The position numbers and the translations under genes are program-made. Below are positions 44,909-54,620 of a DNA stretch of 64,000 nucleotides, one piece after another. The stretch covers positions 62,001 through 126,000 of the forward strand of contig NZ_JAJCTH010000010.1 of NCBI RefSeq assembly GCF_020594515.1, written 5' to 3'. The notes under the pieces are model-generated. The model did no database searches, was not told the origin of the DNA, and saw only the letters and a program-made list of their open reading frames with translations. The DNA comes from Rhodoferax sp. U2-2l (GTDB taxonomy: Bacteria > Pseudomonadota > Gammaproteobacteria > Burkholderiales > Burkholderiaceae_C). How positions within the stretch are numbered: the first letter of the stretch is position 1; the number at the start of each line of letters is the position of its first letter.

Positions 44909-44924
44909 ACAAGGGCTAGAGGCA
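44881..44924 (+). repeat. Degenerate 44-nt motif ending in GGGCTAGAG (copy B)
   Basis: Overlaps the last nine codons and stop of the BRO-N gene and ends just before cas4. It aligns ungapped with copy A at 5786-5829 (about 27 of 44 positions). It may mark the join where the BRO-N gene entered the cas operon. Confidence 0.4.
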
Positions 44925-44934
44925 CAAATCTCTT

Positions 44935-45573
44935 ATGGAAACGGCAGAACCCATTCCCTTGTCCGCCCTGCAGCACTGGCACTACTGCCCGCGCCAGTGC
45001 GGTCTGATCCATCTGGAGCAGGTGTTTGACGACAACGTGCACACCTTGCGTGGTCAGGCGGTGCATGCCAAGGCGGATCAGCCCGGCGTGGAAACCGCCA
45101 AGGGTGTGCGCGTGGAGCGCGCCTTGCCGCTGTGGCATGACGCGCTGGGGCTGATCGGCAAGTCAGACGTGGTGGAGTTTTTGGCCGGTGGTGTGCCCTA
45201 CCCAGTGGAATACAAACACGGCAGCCGCAATAAAGCCGCCGACATTGCCGCGTGTGACGACATCCAACTGGCCGCGCAGGCCCTGTGCCTGGAAGCCATG
45301 ACCGGCAAACCGGTGAACGAAGGTGCGCTGTACTACGCCACCTCTAAGCGCCGCCGGGTGGTGCCGATCACCGTGCAGTTGAAGACTGACGTGGCACAAA
45401 CCGCGCAGGCCATCCGCCAGATGCTGGCCAGCGGCACGCTGCCACCACCCCTGAGCGGTGAGCAAGCCGCCAGACGCTGCAAGGCGTGTTCGCTGCAAGA
45501 GCGTTGCCAGCCGCAAGCCACCCATGCGGGCTTGCTCTCTGCCCGCGCCGCCTTGTTTGACCCTGACGCATAG
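44935..45573 (+). CDS. cas4: Cas4 exonuclease (type I-C adaptation)
   Basis: 212-residue RecB-like nuclease. The iron-sulfur cluster Cys set is visible as YCPRQCGLIH near the N-terminus and CKACSLQERC near the C-terminus; nuclease motifs are IGKSDVVEFL and PVEYKHG (Lys and Glu of the active site). Cas4 trims prespacers and helps select PAM-correct ends with Cas1-Cas2. No strong ribosome site is apparent after the BRO-N gene. Confidence 0.94.
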   Translation: METAEPIPLSALQHWHYCPRQCGLIHLEQVFDDNVHTLRGQAVHAKADQPGVETAKGVRVERALPLWHDALGLIGKSDVVEFLAGGVPYPVEYKHGSRNKAADIAACDDIQLAAQALCLEAMTGKPVNEGALYYATSKRRRVVPITVQLKTDVAQTAQAIRQMLASGTLPPPLSGEQAARRCKACSLQERCQPQATHAGLLSARAALFDPDA

Positions 45574-45595
45574 CGTGGCCTGAAAGCCTTTACCC

Positions 45596-46624
45596 ATGCA
45601 ACTCCTCAACACCCTGTACGTCACCACGCCCGACACCTATCTGCGGCTGGACAACGACACCCTGCGTGTGGAGGTAGACCGCGAAACGCGGCTGCGCGTG
45701 CCGCTGCACCACCTGAGCGCGGTGGTGTGTTTTGGCCACACTGGTTTGTCGGCCCCACTCATGCACCGGTTGGCAGAGAGTGGCGTGGCACTGGTGCTGC
45801 TTGACGACAACGGCCGTTTCAAAGCGCGTCTAGAAGGTGCTGTCAGTGGCAATGTGTTGCTGCGCCAGGCCCAGTTTCAGCGCGTAGCCGACCCTGCCTT
45901 CACGCTCGACATGGCCCGTGCCAGTGTGGCGGGCAAGATCAAAAACACCCGGCAAGTCTTGCAGCGCGGTGCCCGCGAAGCGAAGTCTGAGGATGAGGCC
46001 AAGGTCTTGACACGTTTAGCAGATGATCTGGCCGCCAGCCTGCGCGCCTTGCCCGAGGTCACCAACCTGGACAGCTTGCGTGGCGTCGAAGGTGAAGCCG
46101 CACGCCAATACTTCAGCGGCCTGAACCTGCTGGTGCGCCCTGACCAACGCGCTGCCTTTGCCATGGATGGCCGCAGCCGCCGCCCACCGCGAGATCGCTT
46201 CAATGCCATGCTGTCGTTCATGTACGCCATGTGGATGAACGATTGCCGCAGCGCGCTGGAAGCAGCAGGGTTGGACCCGCAGGTGGGCTTCTTGCACGCT
46301 TTGCGGCCAGGCCGCGCCGCTTTGGCGCTGGACTTGATGGAAGAGTTCCGCCCCTGGGCCGACCGGCTGGCCCTGACCCTCATCAACCGGGGCCAGTTGA
46401 GTGCGGACGATTTTGTGCTGCGCGAAGGCGGTGGCGTGTCGCTGCAGCCCGATGCTCGCAAGGCCGTGGTGGTGGCCTTTCAGGAGCGCAAAAAGGACGA
46501 AATCAACCACCCGCTGCTGGCGCAATCCGTGCCGCTGGGTTTGGTGCCGCTGGTGCAAGCCAGGCTGATGGCTCGCGCCCTGCGTGAAGACGGCGCACCC
46601 TATGTGCCCTTTGTGGCGAAGTAA
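45596..46624 (+). CDS. cas1: Cas1 integrase (type I-C)
   Basis: 342 residues, starting MQLLNTLYVTTPDTYLRLDNDTLRVE, the I-C Cas1 beta-sandwich. The catalytic Glu lies in LRGVEGEAARQYF, the His in QVGFLHALRPGR and the Asp in LALDLMEEFRP. It integrates new spacers at the leader end of the array with Cas2. It is 22 bases after cas4 and 9 bases before cas2. Confidence 0.96.
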   Translation: MQLLNTLYVTTPDTYLRLDNDTLRVEVDRETRLRVPLHHLSAVVCFGHTGLSAPLMHRLAESGVALVLLDDNGRFKARLEGAVSGNVLLRQAQFQRVADPAFTLDMARASVAGKIKNTRQVLQRGAREAKSEDEAKVLTRLADDLAASLRALPEVTNLDSLRGVEGEAARQYFSGLNLLVRPDQRAAFAMDGRSRRPPRDRFNAMLSFMYAMWMNDCRSALEAAGLDPQVGFLHALRPGRAALALDLMEEFRPWADRLALTLINRGQLSADDFVLREGGGVSLQPDARKAVVVAFQERKKDEINHPLLAQSVPLGLVPLVQARLMARALREDGAPYVPFVAK

Positions 46625-46633
46625 AGGGCCATC

Positions 46634-46924
46634 ATGCTGGTACTGGTTTGTTACGACGTGAGCACCGAAACCAAGGCCGGCCGCCGCCGTTTGCGCCGCG
46701 TGGCGCGGGTGTGTGAGAGCACCGGGCAGCGGGTGCAAAAGTCGGTGTTTGAGTGCCAACTGGACGTGGCCAGGTTTGAAACCCTGGAGCGCGAGCTGCT
46801 GGCCGAAATCGATCCCAGCATGGACTGCCTGCGGCTGTACCGCATTCCCGGCACACGCGGTTTTGAGGTGATCGAACACGGCACCTTCAAGGCCGTGGAT
46901 TTTGACGGGCCGCTGGTGCTTTAA
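46634..46924 (+). CDS. cas2: Cas2 (type I-C)
   Basis: 96-residue ferredoxin-fold protein beginning [20 protein letters not shown] with the conserved Asp8, then the family segment [14 protein letters not shown]. It dimerises and bridges two Cas1 dimers in the integrase. It is the last gene of the operon, directly before the leader. Confidence 0.96.
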   Translation: MLVLVCYDVSTETKAGRRRLRRVARVCESTGQRVQKSVFECQLDVARFETLERELLAEIDPSMDCLRLYRIPGTRGFEVIEHGTFKAVDFDGPLVL

Positions 46925-47149
46925 GCGCCGTTCACCAGGGCCCATGCCAGTTTTGCCATGGTATGGTTACCTCCGCGAACCCCAAGTGATGGCTTTGTCA
47001 CCCAGAGGTTCGCGCCCTTTGCAATTCTTTGTTTTGAATGGTTTTTTGATTTTTTTGAGGTTGAATTTTTTGCAGACACATGTCGTCATCGCCAGGTCCG
47101 CGGAAATGCACGAAAAAATCGTTGACCAGTAAGGCGTTGGATGCGCGGA
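46925..47149 (+). promoter_or_regulatory. CRISPR leader
   Basis: 225 bases between cas2 and the first repeat with a T-rich middle (about 47020-47075) unlike the GC-rich surroundings. The undecayed repeats begin here and the decayed ones are at the far end, which marks this as the leader. Array promoter and integration signals should lie here; no exact -10/-35 or IHF match was convincing. Confidence 0.8.
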
Positions 47150-50100
47150 GGTTCGCCCGCCAGCAATGGCGGGCGTGGATTGAAACTCGCTGGTCAGCAC
47201 CCAGTCCCAGACCTTGCGAAGGTTCGCCCGCCAGCAATGGCGGGCGTGGATTGAAACCTCACCCGCCTTGGCCTTGGCTGAGTTGATGGTTGGTTCGCCC
47301 GCCAGCAATGGCGGGCGTGGATTGAAACATCCATGCTGCGCGAGACTTTGGGCACCAACGGAAGGTTCGCCCGCCAGCAATGGCGGGCGTGGATTGAAAC
47401 GATGTCGGCGTCTTGCCGTCGCGGGCTGCGCGTGGGTTCGCCCGCCAGCAATGGCGGGCGTGGATTGAAACCATCTTCACGCCAAAGTCCGCTACGGCAT
47501 AGGCGGGTTCGCCCGCCAGCAATGGCGGGCGTGGATTGAAACAGGTAGCCCATGGCGGCGTTGATCGCAGCGGTTCGCGGTTCGCCCGCCAGCAATGGCG
47601 GGCGTGGATTGAAACTTCTGCGCGCCCGGTCAGGTATTTGCCGATGTCGGTTCGCCCGCCAGCAATGGCGGGCGTGGATTGAAACTACTGGTGGTGATTG
47701 GACTCACGCAAACATCCGGCCGGTTCGCCCGCCAGCAATGGCGGGCGTGGATTGAAACTTGATGATGTGGCGTCTAAAGGTGGTTGGCCGTCGGTTCGCC
47801 CGCCAGCAATGGCGGGCGTGGATTGAAACTATCAATCTGTAACGCACTGGCCGCACTGTTTGCGGTTCGCCCGCCAGCAATGGCGGGCGTGGATTGAAAC
47901 TATTGATCTACCAATGTTGATTGCAAAAGCAAAAGGTTCGCCCGCCAGCAATGGCGGGCGTGGATTGAAACAGTCGTTCGCCATCAAGAGCTATCACGGT
48001 GGTGGGGTTCGCCCGCCAGCAATGGCGGGCGTGGATTGAAACAATCAAGAAACGGCCTGTTCTTGATCGGCTCCTGGGTTCGCCCGCCAGCAATGGCGGG
48101 CGTGGATTGAAACGACCAAAATTCTGGGCGTTAATCCGGGGTGATGTAGGTTCGCCCGCCAGCAATGGCGGGCGTGGATTGAAACAATTCGGATTGTGCG
48201 AGGTCCATGCTACCCGCAGGGTTCGCCCGCCAGCAATGGCGGGCGTGGATTGAAACCGGTCTTTGACCGAAGCCATAGAAACAGAAACCCCGGTTCGCCC
48301 GCCAGCAATGGCGGGCGTGGATTGAAACCTTTGGCGGCTATGGTGTTGCCAATGGAACAGGTAGGTTCGCCCGCCAGCAATGGCGGGCGTGGATTGAAAC
48401 AAGAGCTCACCGATGCCATCGCCAGCAAATCAGGGGTTCGCCCGCCAGCAATGGCGGGCGTGGATTGAAACATCGTCTGGCACATCATCAAGCGTTTTGC
48501 AGCCAAGGTTCGCCCGCCAGCAATGGCGGGCGTGGATTGAAACACACCGTAAGCAACAAAAAGATTACGATCTGGAGGTTCGCCCGCCAGCAATGGCGGG
48601 CGTGGATTGAAACCCTCAAACGTCATCCGCTTTGAGCCCCGCACGCGGGTTCGCCCGCCAGCAATGGCGGGCGTGGATTGAAACTGGCTGACCCATGGAT
48701 TCAACCGTGCGGCACACGGGTTCGCCCGCCAGCAATGGCGGGCGTGGATTGAAACGGCAACTGCTGTCGGTGTTTCGATGGGCTTGGAGGGTTCGCCCGC
48801 CAGCAATGGCGGGCGTGGATTGAAACGCTCGATTATGCAAACTGGTCTAGATCGCTTGCGGGTTCGCCCGCCAGCAATGGCGGGCGTGGATTGAAACCCT
48901 CAAACGTCATCCGCTTTGAGCCCCGCACGCGAGGGTTCGCCCGCCAGCAATGGCGGGCGTGGATTGAAACATACCAGTGGCGCCCGAGCCAACCAGTGTC
49001 ACGGGGTTCGCCCGCCAGCAATGGCGGGCGTGGATTGAAACTGGAGCTCATCGGTAACGCCAAGTTGCCGGGCCGTGGTTCGCCCGCCAGCAATGGCGGG
49101 CGTGGATTGAAACACGCGCCTGGGGTCGTAAATGATCAACCTGTTGAGGTTCGCCCGCCAGCAATGGCGGGCGTGGATTGAAACACCTCAAACAGGGAGA
49201 CGTCCCACGTATCAGGGAGGTTCGCCCGCCAGCAATGGCGGGCGTGGATTGAAACAATGCACCGGCACTACAACGTTGACGTCCTGCTTAGGTTCGCCCG
49301 CCAGCAATGGCGGGCGTGGATTGAAACAGCCTCTCGGTGAATGCTCTGGCCTGTTGCGCTTTGGTTCGCCCGCCAGCAATGGCGGGCGTGGATTGAAACA
49401 GTCACGACCCGGACAGTTACCAGCTGTGCCGGGGTTCGCCCGCCAGCAATGGCGGGCGTGGATTGAAACTGATGGAGTAGCGGCCATGACCGACTACGCT
49501 CTCGGTTCGCCCGCCAGCAATGGCGGGCGTGGATTGAAACTGAGAAAAAGAACTACAGCGGTTGCGATCCAGGCGGTTCGCCCGCCAGCAATGGCGGGCG
49601 TGGATTGAAACACACCAAGCAGAAACGCAAAATCCCCGGCTTGGTGGTTCGCCCGCCAGCAATGGCGGGCGTGGATTGAAACGGGATGTGGGGGGAAGGT
49701 TTGTAAAGGTTCGGGTGGTTCGCCCGCCAGCAATGGCGGGCGTGGATTGAAACATTGCCGGGCCAGTTGCATCAGGAGCAACGCCGAAGGTTCGCCCGCC
49801 AGCAATGGCGGGCGTGGATTGAAACATCGTTTTTGCTGTCATCGCTGGCGTGATGGCCTGGTTCGCCCGCCAGCAATGGCGGGCGTGGATTGAAACTGCC
49901 TAATACTGATCCGCAGCAGTGGCGCACGCCAGGGTTCGCCCGCCAGCAATGGCGGGCGTGGATTGAAACGCCAGTAGAAAGGAAAACCGGAGAAAAGAAC
50001 TGTGGGTTCGCCCGCCAGCAATGGCGGGCGTGGATTGAAACTTCAGTTGGCTCTCCAGCCACTGAATCGCCTGAGGGTTCGCCCGCCAGCAATGGCGGGC

Positions 50101-53100
50101 GTGGATTGAAACTTTTACGATACGTTTATTGATCTTGACGACTGTCGGGGTTCGCCCGCCAGCAATGGCGGGCGTGGATTGAAACTGATGGAGTAACAGC
50201 CTTGACCGACTACGCTCTCGGTTCGCCCGCCAGCAATGGCGGGCGTGGATTGAAACCCCCAGGTAGTAGCAGTGCAGGTCGTGAAGGGCTGGTTCGCCCG
50301 CCAGCAATGGCGGGCGTGGATTGAAACATTGATCTTGACGACTGTCATTTTCAGCCAAAACGGTTCGCCCGCCAGCAATGGCGGGCGTGGATTGAAACAT
50401 CCTGCTTGGTGCGAGAGGGGGCGATTGATGGGGGTTCGCCCGCCAGCAATGGCGGGCGTGGATTGAAACTCCGCCAGCTGGTTGGTCGGGTGGCTCGCAA
50501 GCCGGTTCGCCCGCCAGCAATGGCGGGCGTGGATTGAAACGTCTATTGATGGTCCAACAAAAATCACGGATCATGGTTCGCCCGCCAGCAATGGCGGGCG
50601 TGGATTGAAACGGCCTGGGCTATATCGGGGGGTATCTCCAATGAAGGTTCGCCCGCCAGCAATGGCGGGCGTGGATTGAAACCTCTACGTGTTGTGCCGT
50701 ATGTATAACCTTGGTGGGTTCGCCCGCCAGCAATGGCGGGCGTGGATTGAAACAAATTGGCAGCATGGGTAACAAACCCACAAAACGGGTTCGCCCGCCA
50801 GCAATGGCGGGCGTGGATTGAAACCAGGTAGCTGTCTTGCAGTTCCCATACCTGGGGGGGTTCGCCCGCCAGCAATGGCGGGCGTGGATTGAAACACTGT
50901 GGCCTGCAAAAACGTCATTGAGTGTGGCCGGTTCGCCCGCCAGCAATGGCGGGCGTGGATTGAAACTTTGAAAATCAGGCAACTTAGCCGCGTTTACTTG
51001 GGTTCGCCCGCCAGCAATGGCGGGCGTGGATTGAAACAAGCCCTTTCGAGTGAAACTCGGAAAAAGGGCGCGGGTTCGCCCGCCAGCAATGGCGGGCGTG
51101 GATTGAAACCACAAATCGTACAGGCGAACGGCGTTCCGCTGATGGTTCGCCCGCCAGCAATGGCGGGCGTGGATTGAAACCGTATATTGATGCAGCTTTG
51201 TTGATTAATAAATTCGGTTCGCCCGCCAGCAATGGCGGGCGTGGATTGAAACAGGAGTTTGTCGATTCCGTTGCCGCTAAATCCGGGGTTCGCCCGCCAG
51301 CAATGGCGGGCGTGGATTGAAACCCCTTGAGAGGCAGCAGGCTCAGCCAGGACGCGGGGGTTCGCCCGCCAGCAATGGCGGGCGTGGATTGAAACGATAT
51401 GAAACTGCGTACTTATGGCCTGATGGCCGGGTTCGCCCGCCAGCAATGGCGGGCGTGGATTGAAACCACCCACCAAGCCGGGGCTGTCTCGGTGATCTGG
51501 CGGTTCGCCCGCCAGCAATGGCGGGCGTGGATTGAAACAAAACCGCAGGATTCGCCCGCGTTGTTGTCGGCGGTTCGCCCGCCAGCAATGGCGGGCGTGG
51601 ATTGAAACCAACCATCAGCAGAAGGGTGGTGCAAAGAGCTTGGGTTCGCCCGCCAGCAATGGCGGGCGTGGATTGAAACGGATTTGTGCGGCTGACGGTC
51701 CAAAACTACAGCAGGTTCGCCCGCCAGCAATGGCGGGCGTGGATTGAAACCCCCACCTGAGCGTCGACAAGTTCCTGCGCAAAGGGTTCGCCCGCCAGCA
51801 ATGGCGGGCGTGGATTGAAACCTCTTCGCGCCGCTGGCGGCGCCGGGTGGCGCGGCGGTTCGCCCGCCAGCAATGGCGGGCGTGGATTGAAACAACCGCA
51901 TAGCCCGGGAGCGGCGCCGTGGTGATTGGTTCGCCCGCCAGCAATGGCGGGCGTGGATTGAAACTCTCGGGCCTGTTACGTCAGGGTGCCGGACAAGCCT
52001 GGTTCGCCCGCCAGCAATGGCGGGCGTGGATTGAAACCCGGTCCCCCTGGTTTCCAAGGTCGGCGCAACCAAGGTTCGCCCGCCAGCAATGGCGGGCGTG
52101 GATTGAAACGGCTCAGTCCAATATGTATAACACGGCGCAACGGGGTTCGCCCGCCAGCAATGGCGGGCGTGGATTGAAACTATGCCGTGCTGGCCCGCGC
52201 CATCGCGCCGCGCCGGTTCGCCCGCCAGCAATGGCGGGCGTGGATTGAAACCGTTTTAGTGGTGTTGTTCGTAACGTTTTGCGTGGGTTCGCCCGCCAGC
52301 AATGGCGGGCGTGGATTGAAACCCTTTGACTGGATGGCGCGGCGTGCTGGCACCAAGGTTCGCCCGCCAGCAATGGCGGGCGTGGATTGAAACATTGACG
52401 GGCCAGACGCTGGAGGTGGCACCCCGAAGGTTCGCCCGCCAGCAATGGCGGGCGTGGATTGAAACAACACCGTGGGCGCGATGACGCCCGTGTGGGTGGT
52501 GGTTCGCCCGCCAGCAATGGCGGGCGTGGATTGAAACCAATACAGCGATGCTGAACGGCACCTGCCAATCTGGGTTCGCCCGCCAGCAATGGCGGGCGTG
52601 GATTGAAACCCACCTTCGGGGATCAAAAAGGGGACATTTCGGCTGGTTCGCCCGCCAGCAATGGCGGGCGTGGATTGAAACCCGAGTTGGCGCATAAAGG
52701 TGATCCAGTCCGCATCGGTTCGCCCGCCAGCAATGGCGGGCGTGGATTGAAACCCCAACAGCGCCAACTGTTCCGGGTCGTGACTGAAAGGGTTCGCCCG
52801 CCAGCAATGGCGGGCGTGGATTGAAACGTACAGGTCTTTGATGTACTCGGTCAGCTTCTCGGGTTCGTCCGCCAGCAATGGCGGGCGTGGATTGAAACTT
52901 CAGAACCATGCGCGTGCCCACCGAGCCATCAGTGGTTCGTCCGCCAGCAATGGCGGGCGTGGATTGAAACAATATGCCCGCCAGTGGTGCCGTTGCCATC
53001 GGTGGGTTCGTCCGCCAGCAATGGCGGGCGTGGATTGAAACGCGTCAGCTTCGAGGCCCTACGCACCGGGCAAGGCGGTTCGTCCGCCAGCAATGGCGGG

Positions 53101-53328
53101 CGTGGATTGAAACTGCTGTGGCTCAAGGGAGTGACCTTCCCGCCTCTGGTTCGTCCGCCAGCAATAGCGGGCGTGGATTGAAACATCTGGTACGTCGCCG
53201 CGATGTGTTATTTCGCTGGGGTTCGTCCGCCAGCAATGGCGGGCGTGGATTTAAACGACAAGGACATACTGCTTTTGGACCGGGCGATCAAGTTTCTTTC
53301 GCCAGTAATGGCAGACACCGATTGAAAC
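47150..53328 (+). CRISPR. Type I-C CRISPR array: 86 clear repeats plus one decayed repeat, 86 spacers
   Basis: Hand count of repeat starts from 47150 to 53292 gives 87 units spaced 70-74 bases. The 37-base repeat is GGTT, stem CGCCCGCC, loop AGCAAT, stem GGCGGGCG, then the 11-base handle TGGATTGAAAC; spacers are 33-37 bases. Repeats 1-80 appear identical. Repeats 81-86 share a C-to-T change at position 7, 85 and 86 have further changes, and 87 is strongly decayed. The ATTGAAAC end and the leader position show transcription on the + strand. Several spacers are related in pairs (see findings). Confidence 0.98.
52862..53328 (+). repeat. Variant and decayed trailer-end repeats
   Basis: Repeats starting at 52862, 52934, 53005, 53077, 53148 and 53220 read GGTTCGTCC at the start instead of GGTTCGCCC; the 53148 copy also has AATAGCGG and the 53220 copy ends TTTAAAC. 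The last unit (53292-53328) keeps GCCAGTAATGGC and ATTGAAAC only. These are the oldest units. Confidence 0.85.
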
Positions 53329-53426
53329 AATTCAACCCTCTATGCCCTGATGTCAAGCGCATCTTGCAGGGTGTGCCTCAGACGCTGGATACGAACCTGC
53401 GGTTGAGCTCGCATCCAGCCAGTGCT

Positions 53427-54620
53427 TCAGGTGCCCAGCCGCCTTGCCTGAGCATCCCGCCGCTCCACCACCTTCAACCCCAGCAGCAACCCCGTCCCCA
53501 GCGCCATCACGCCGGCGGCAAAGTACAGTCCGGCGTTGTAGCTGCCCAATCTGGCGGCCACCAGGCCGGTGATGGCCGGGCCGATGATCTGCGCCACGCC
53601 GTAGCTCAGCGTCATCTTGCCCATCATCTTGGCCGGTTTTGTGGGGTAATAGCGCCCGGCCATGCTCAGCACCAGGCTGACCATGCCGATGAAGGTGCCG
53701 CCAAACAGCAGCGCGCCACACAGCGTCGGGATCAGCCCGCCCACCAGTACCGGCAGCAGGATGCCGACAATTTGCAGCACCGCCGCCAGGATCAGGGCAT
53801 TCAGGTCGCCGGTGCGCCGGGCGATCAGGTCCCAGTTGATGCAGGCCGGGGCGGCACCCAGGCCAATCGTCAGAAACACCAGGTTGCCCTGGCCCGCCAG
53901 CCCCGGCAGCTGGTTGACGATGGCCACAATGAAGGTGGCGCTCACCACATAGCCAAAGCCGGCGCAAAAGTAGGCTGCCATGAAGACGCGCAGGTACAGC
54001 TGGCTTGGCGGGTTGTCCACCATCTTGTGGCCGCTGGTGGTCAGCCCGCTGGTGTCGGGGCGCGGCAGCCAGGCCAGCGCGGGCACCAGCAGCAGGCAGC
54101 CCAGGGCGGCAAAAGCCCACCATTGCTCACGCCAGTCCAGCGCCGGGTGCATCAGCATCACCGCTGCCGAGCAGCCCGCAATGCCCAGCCCGATGCCCGA
54201 GAAGTGGATGCCCAGCTCGCTGCGGTGCTGGTGGCGGATGAGCCAGTTCAGAATCAGGCCGGTGCCCAGCAGCATGCCCGCGGCGCTGCTCAGCCCGGCC
54301 ACATACCGTGACAGCGCCCACACCACCACGTTGGTGCTCAGCCCCATCACCACCGTGCTCAGCACCGCCAGCACCATGCCGATGCGGTACAGCTTGTCTT
54401 TGAGCACCAGATCGCTGATTTGTGAGGCCAGAAGCGCGCCGCTCAGGTAACCCGCGTAGTTGATGGCGGCCAGCCAGCCTGCAGCCGCCACGCCCAACCC
54501 GGCTTGCTGCTGCATCAGCGGCAGCAGTGGGGTGTAAGAGAAGCGCGCCACCCCCAGCACCAGCACCAGGCTGAAAATGCCCGCGCCCAGCACCCGCAGG
54601 CGCGCCAGCTGGCGGGTCAA
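53427..54620 (-). CDS. MFS transporter, YbfB/YjiJ family
   Basis: 397 residues with about twelve hydrophobic segments. The YbfB/YjiJ-type start is LVLGVARFSYTPLLPLMQQ, followed by AAAGWLAAINYAGYLSGALL. The substrate is unknown. Its start overlaps the stop of the upstream histidine kinase gene by 4 bases, so the two are co-expressed. Between it and the CRISPR array lie 98 bases with no visible gene. Confidence 0.85.
   Translation of the reverse strand: MTRQLARLRVLGAGIFSLVLVLGVARFSYTPLLPLMQQQAGLGVAAAGWLAAINYAGYLSGALLASQISDLVLKDKLYRIGMVLAVLSTVVMGLSTNVVVWALSRYVAGLSSAAGMLLGTGLILNWLIRHQHRSELGIHFSGIGLGIAGCSAAVMLMHPALDWREQWWAFAALGCLLLVPALAWLPRPDTSGLTTSGHKMVDNPPSQLYLRVFMAAYFCAGFGYVVSATFIVAIVNQLPGLAGQGNLVFLTIGLGAAPACINWDLIARRTGDLNALILAAVLQIVGILLPVLVGGLIPTLCGALLFGGTFIGMVSLVLSMAGRYYPTKPAKMMGKMTLSYGVAQIIGPAITGLVAARLGSYNAGLYFAAGVMALGTGLLLGLKVVERRDAQARRLGT

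Noticed and set aside
48114-48148. Spacer 14 reads TKILGVNPG, reminiscent of the RuvC start.
   Set aside because: Nine residues with the key Asp replaced by Asn are too little to name a target.
51548-51558. TTCGCCCGCG inside spacer 62, resembling the repeat start.
   Set aside because: Only about ten bases match and the spacing to neighbouring repeats is normal, so it is chance within a spacer and not an extra repeat.
47150-53328. Many open frames inside the array coding for repeated peptides such as SPASNGGRGLK, FARQQWRAWIET or NPRPPLLAGEP.
   Set aside because: They are translations of the CRISPR repeat; unit lengths near 72 bases keep frames open. They are not genes.
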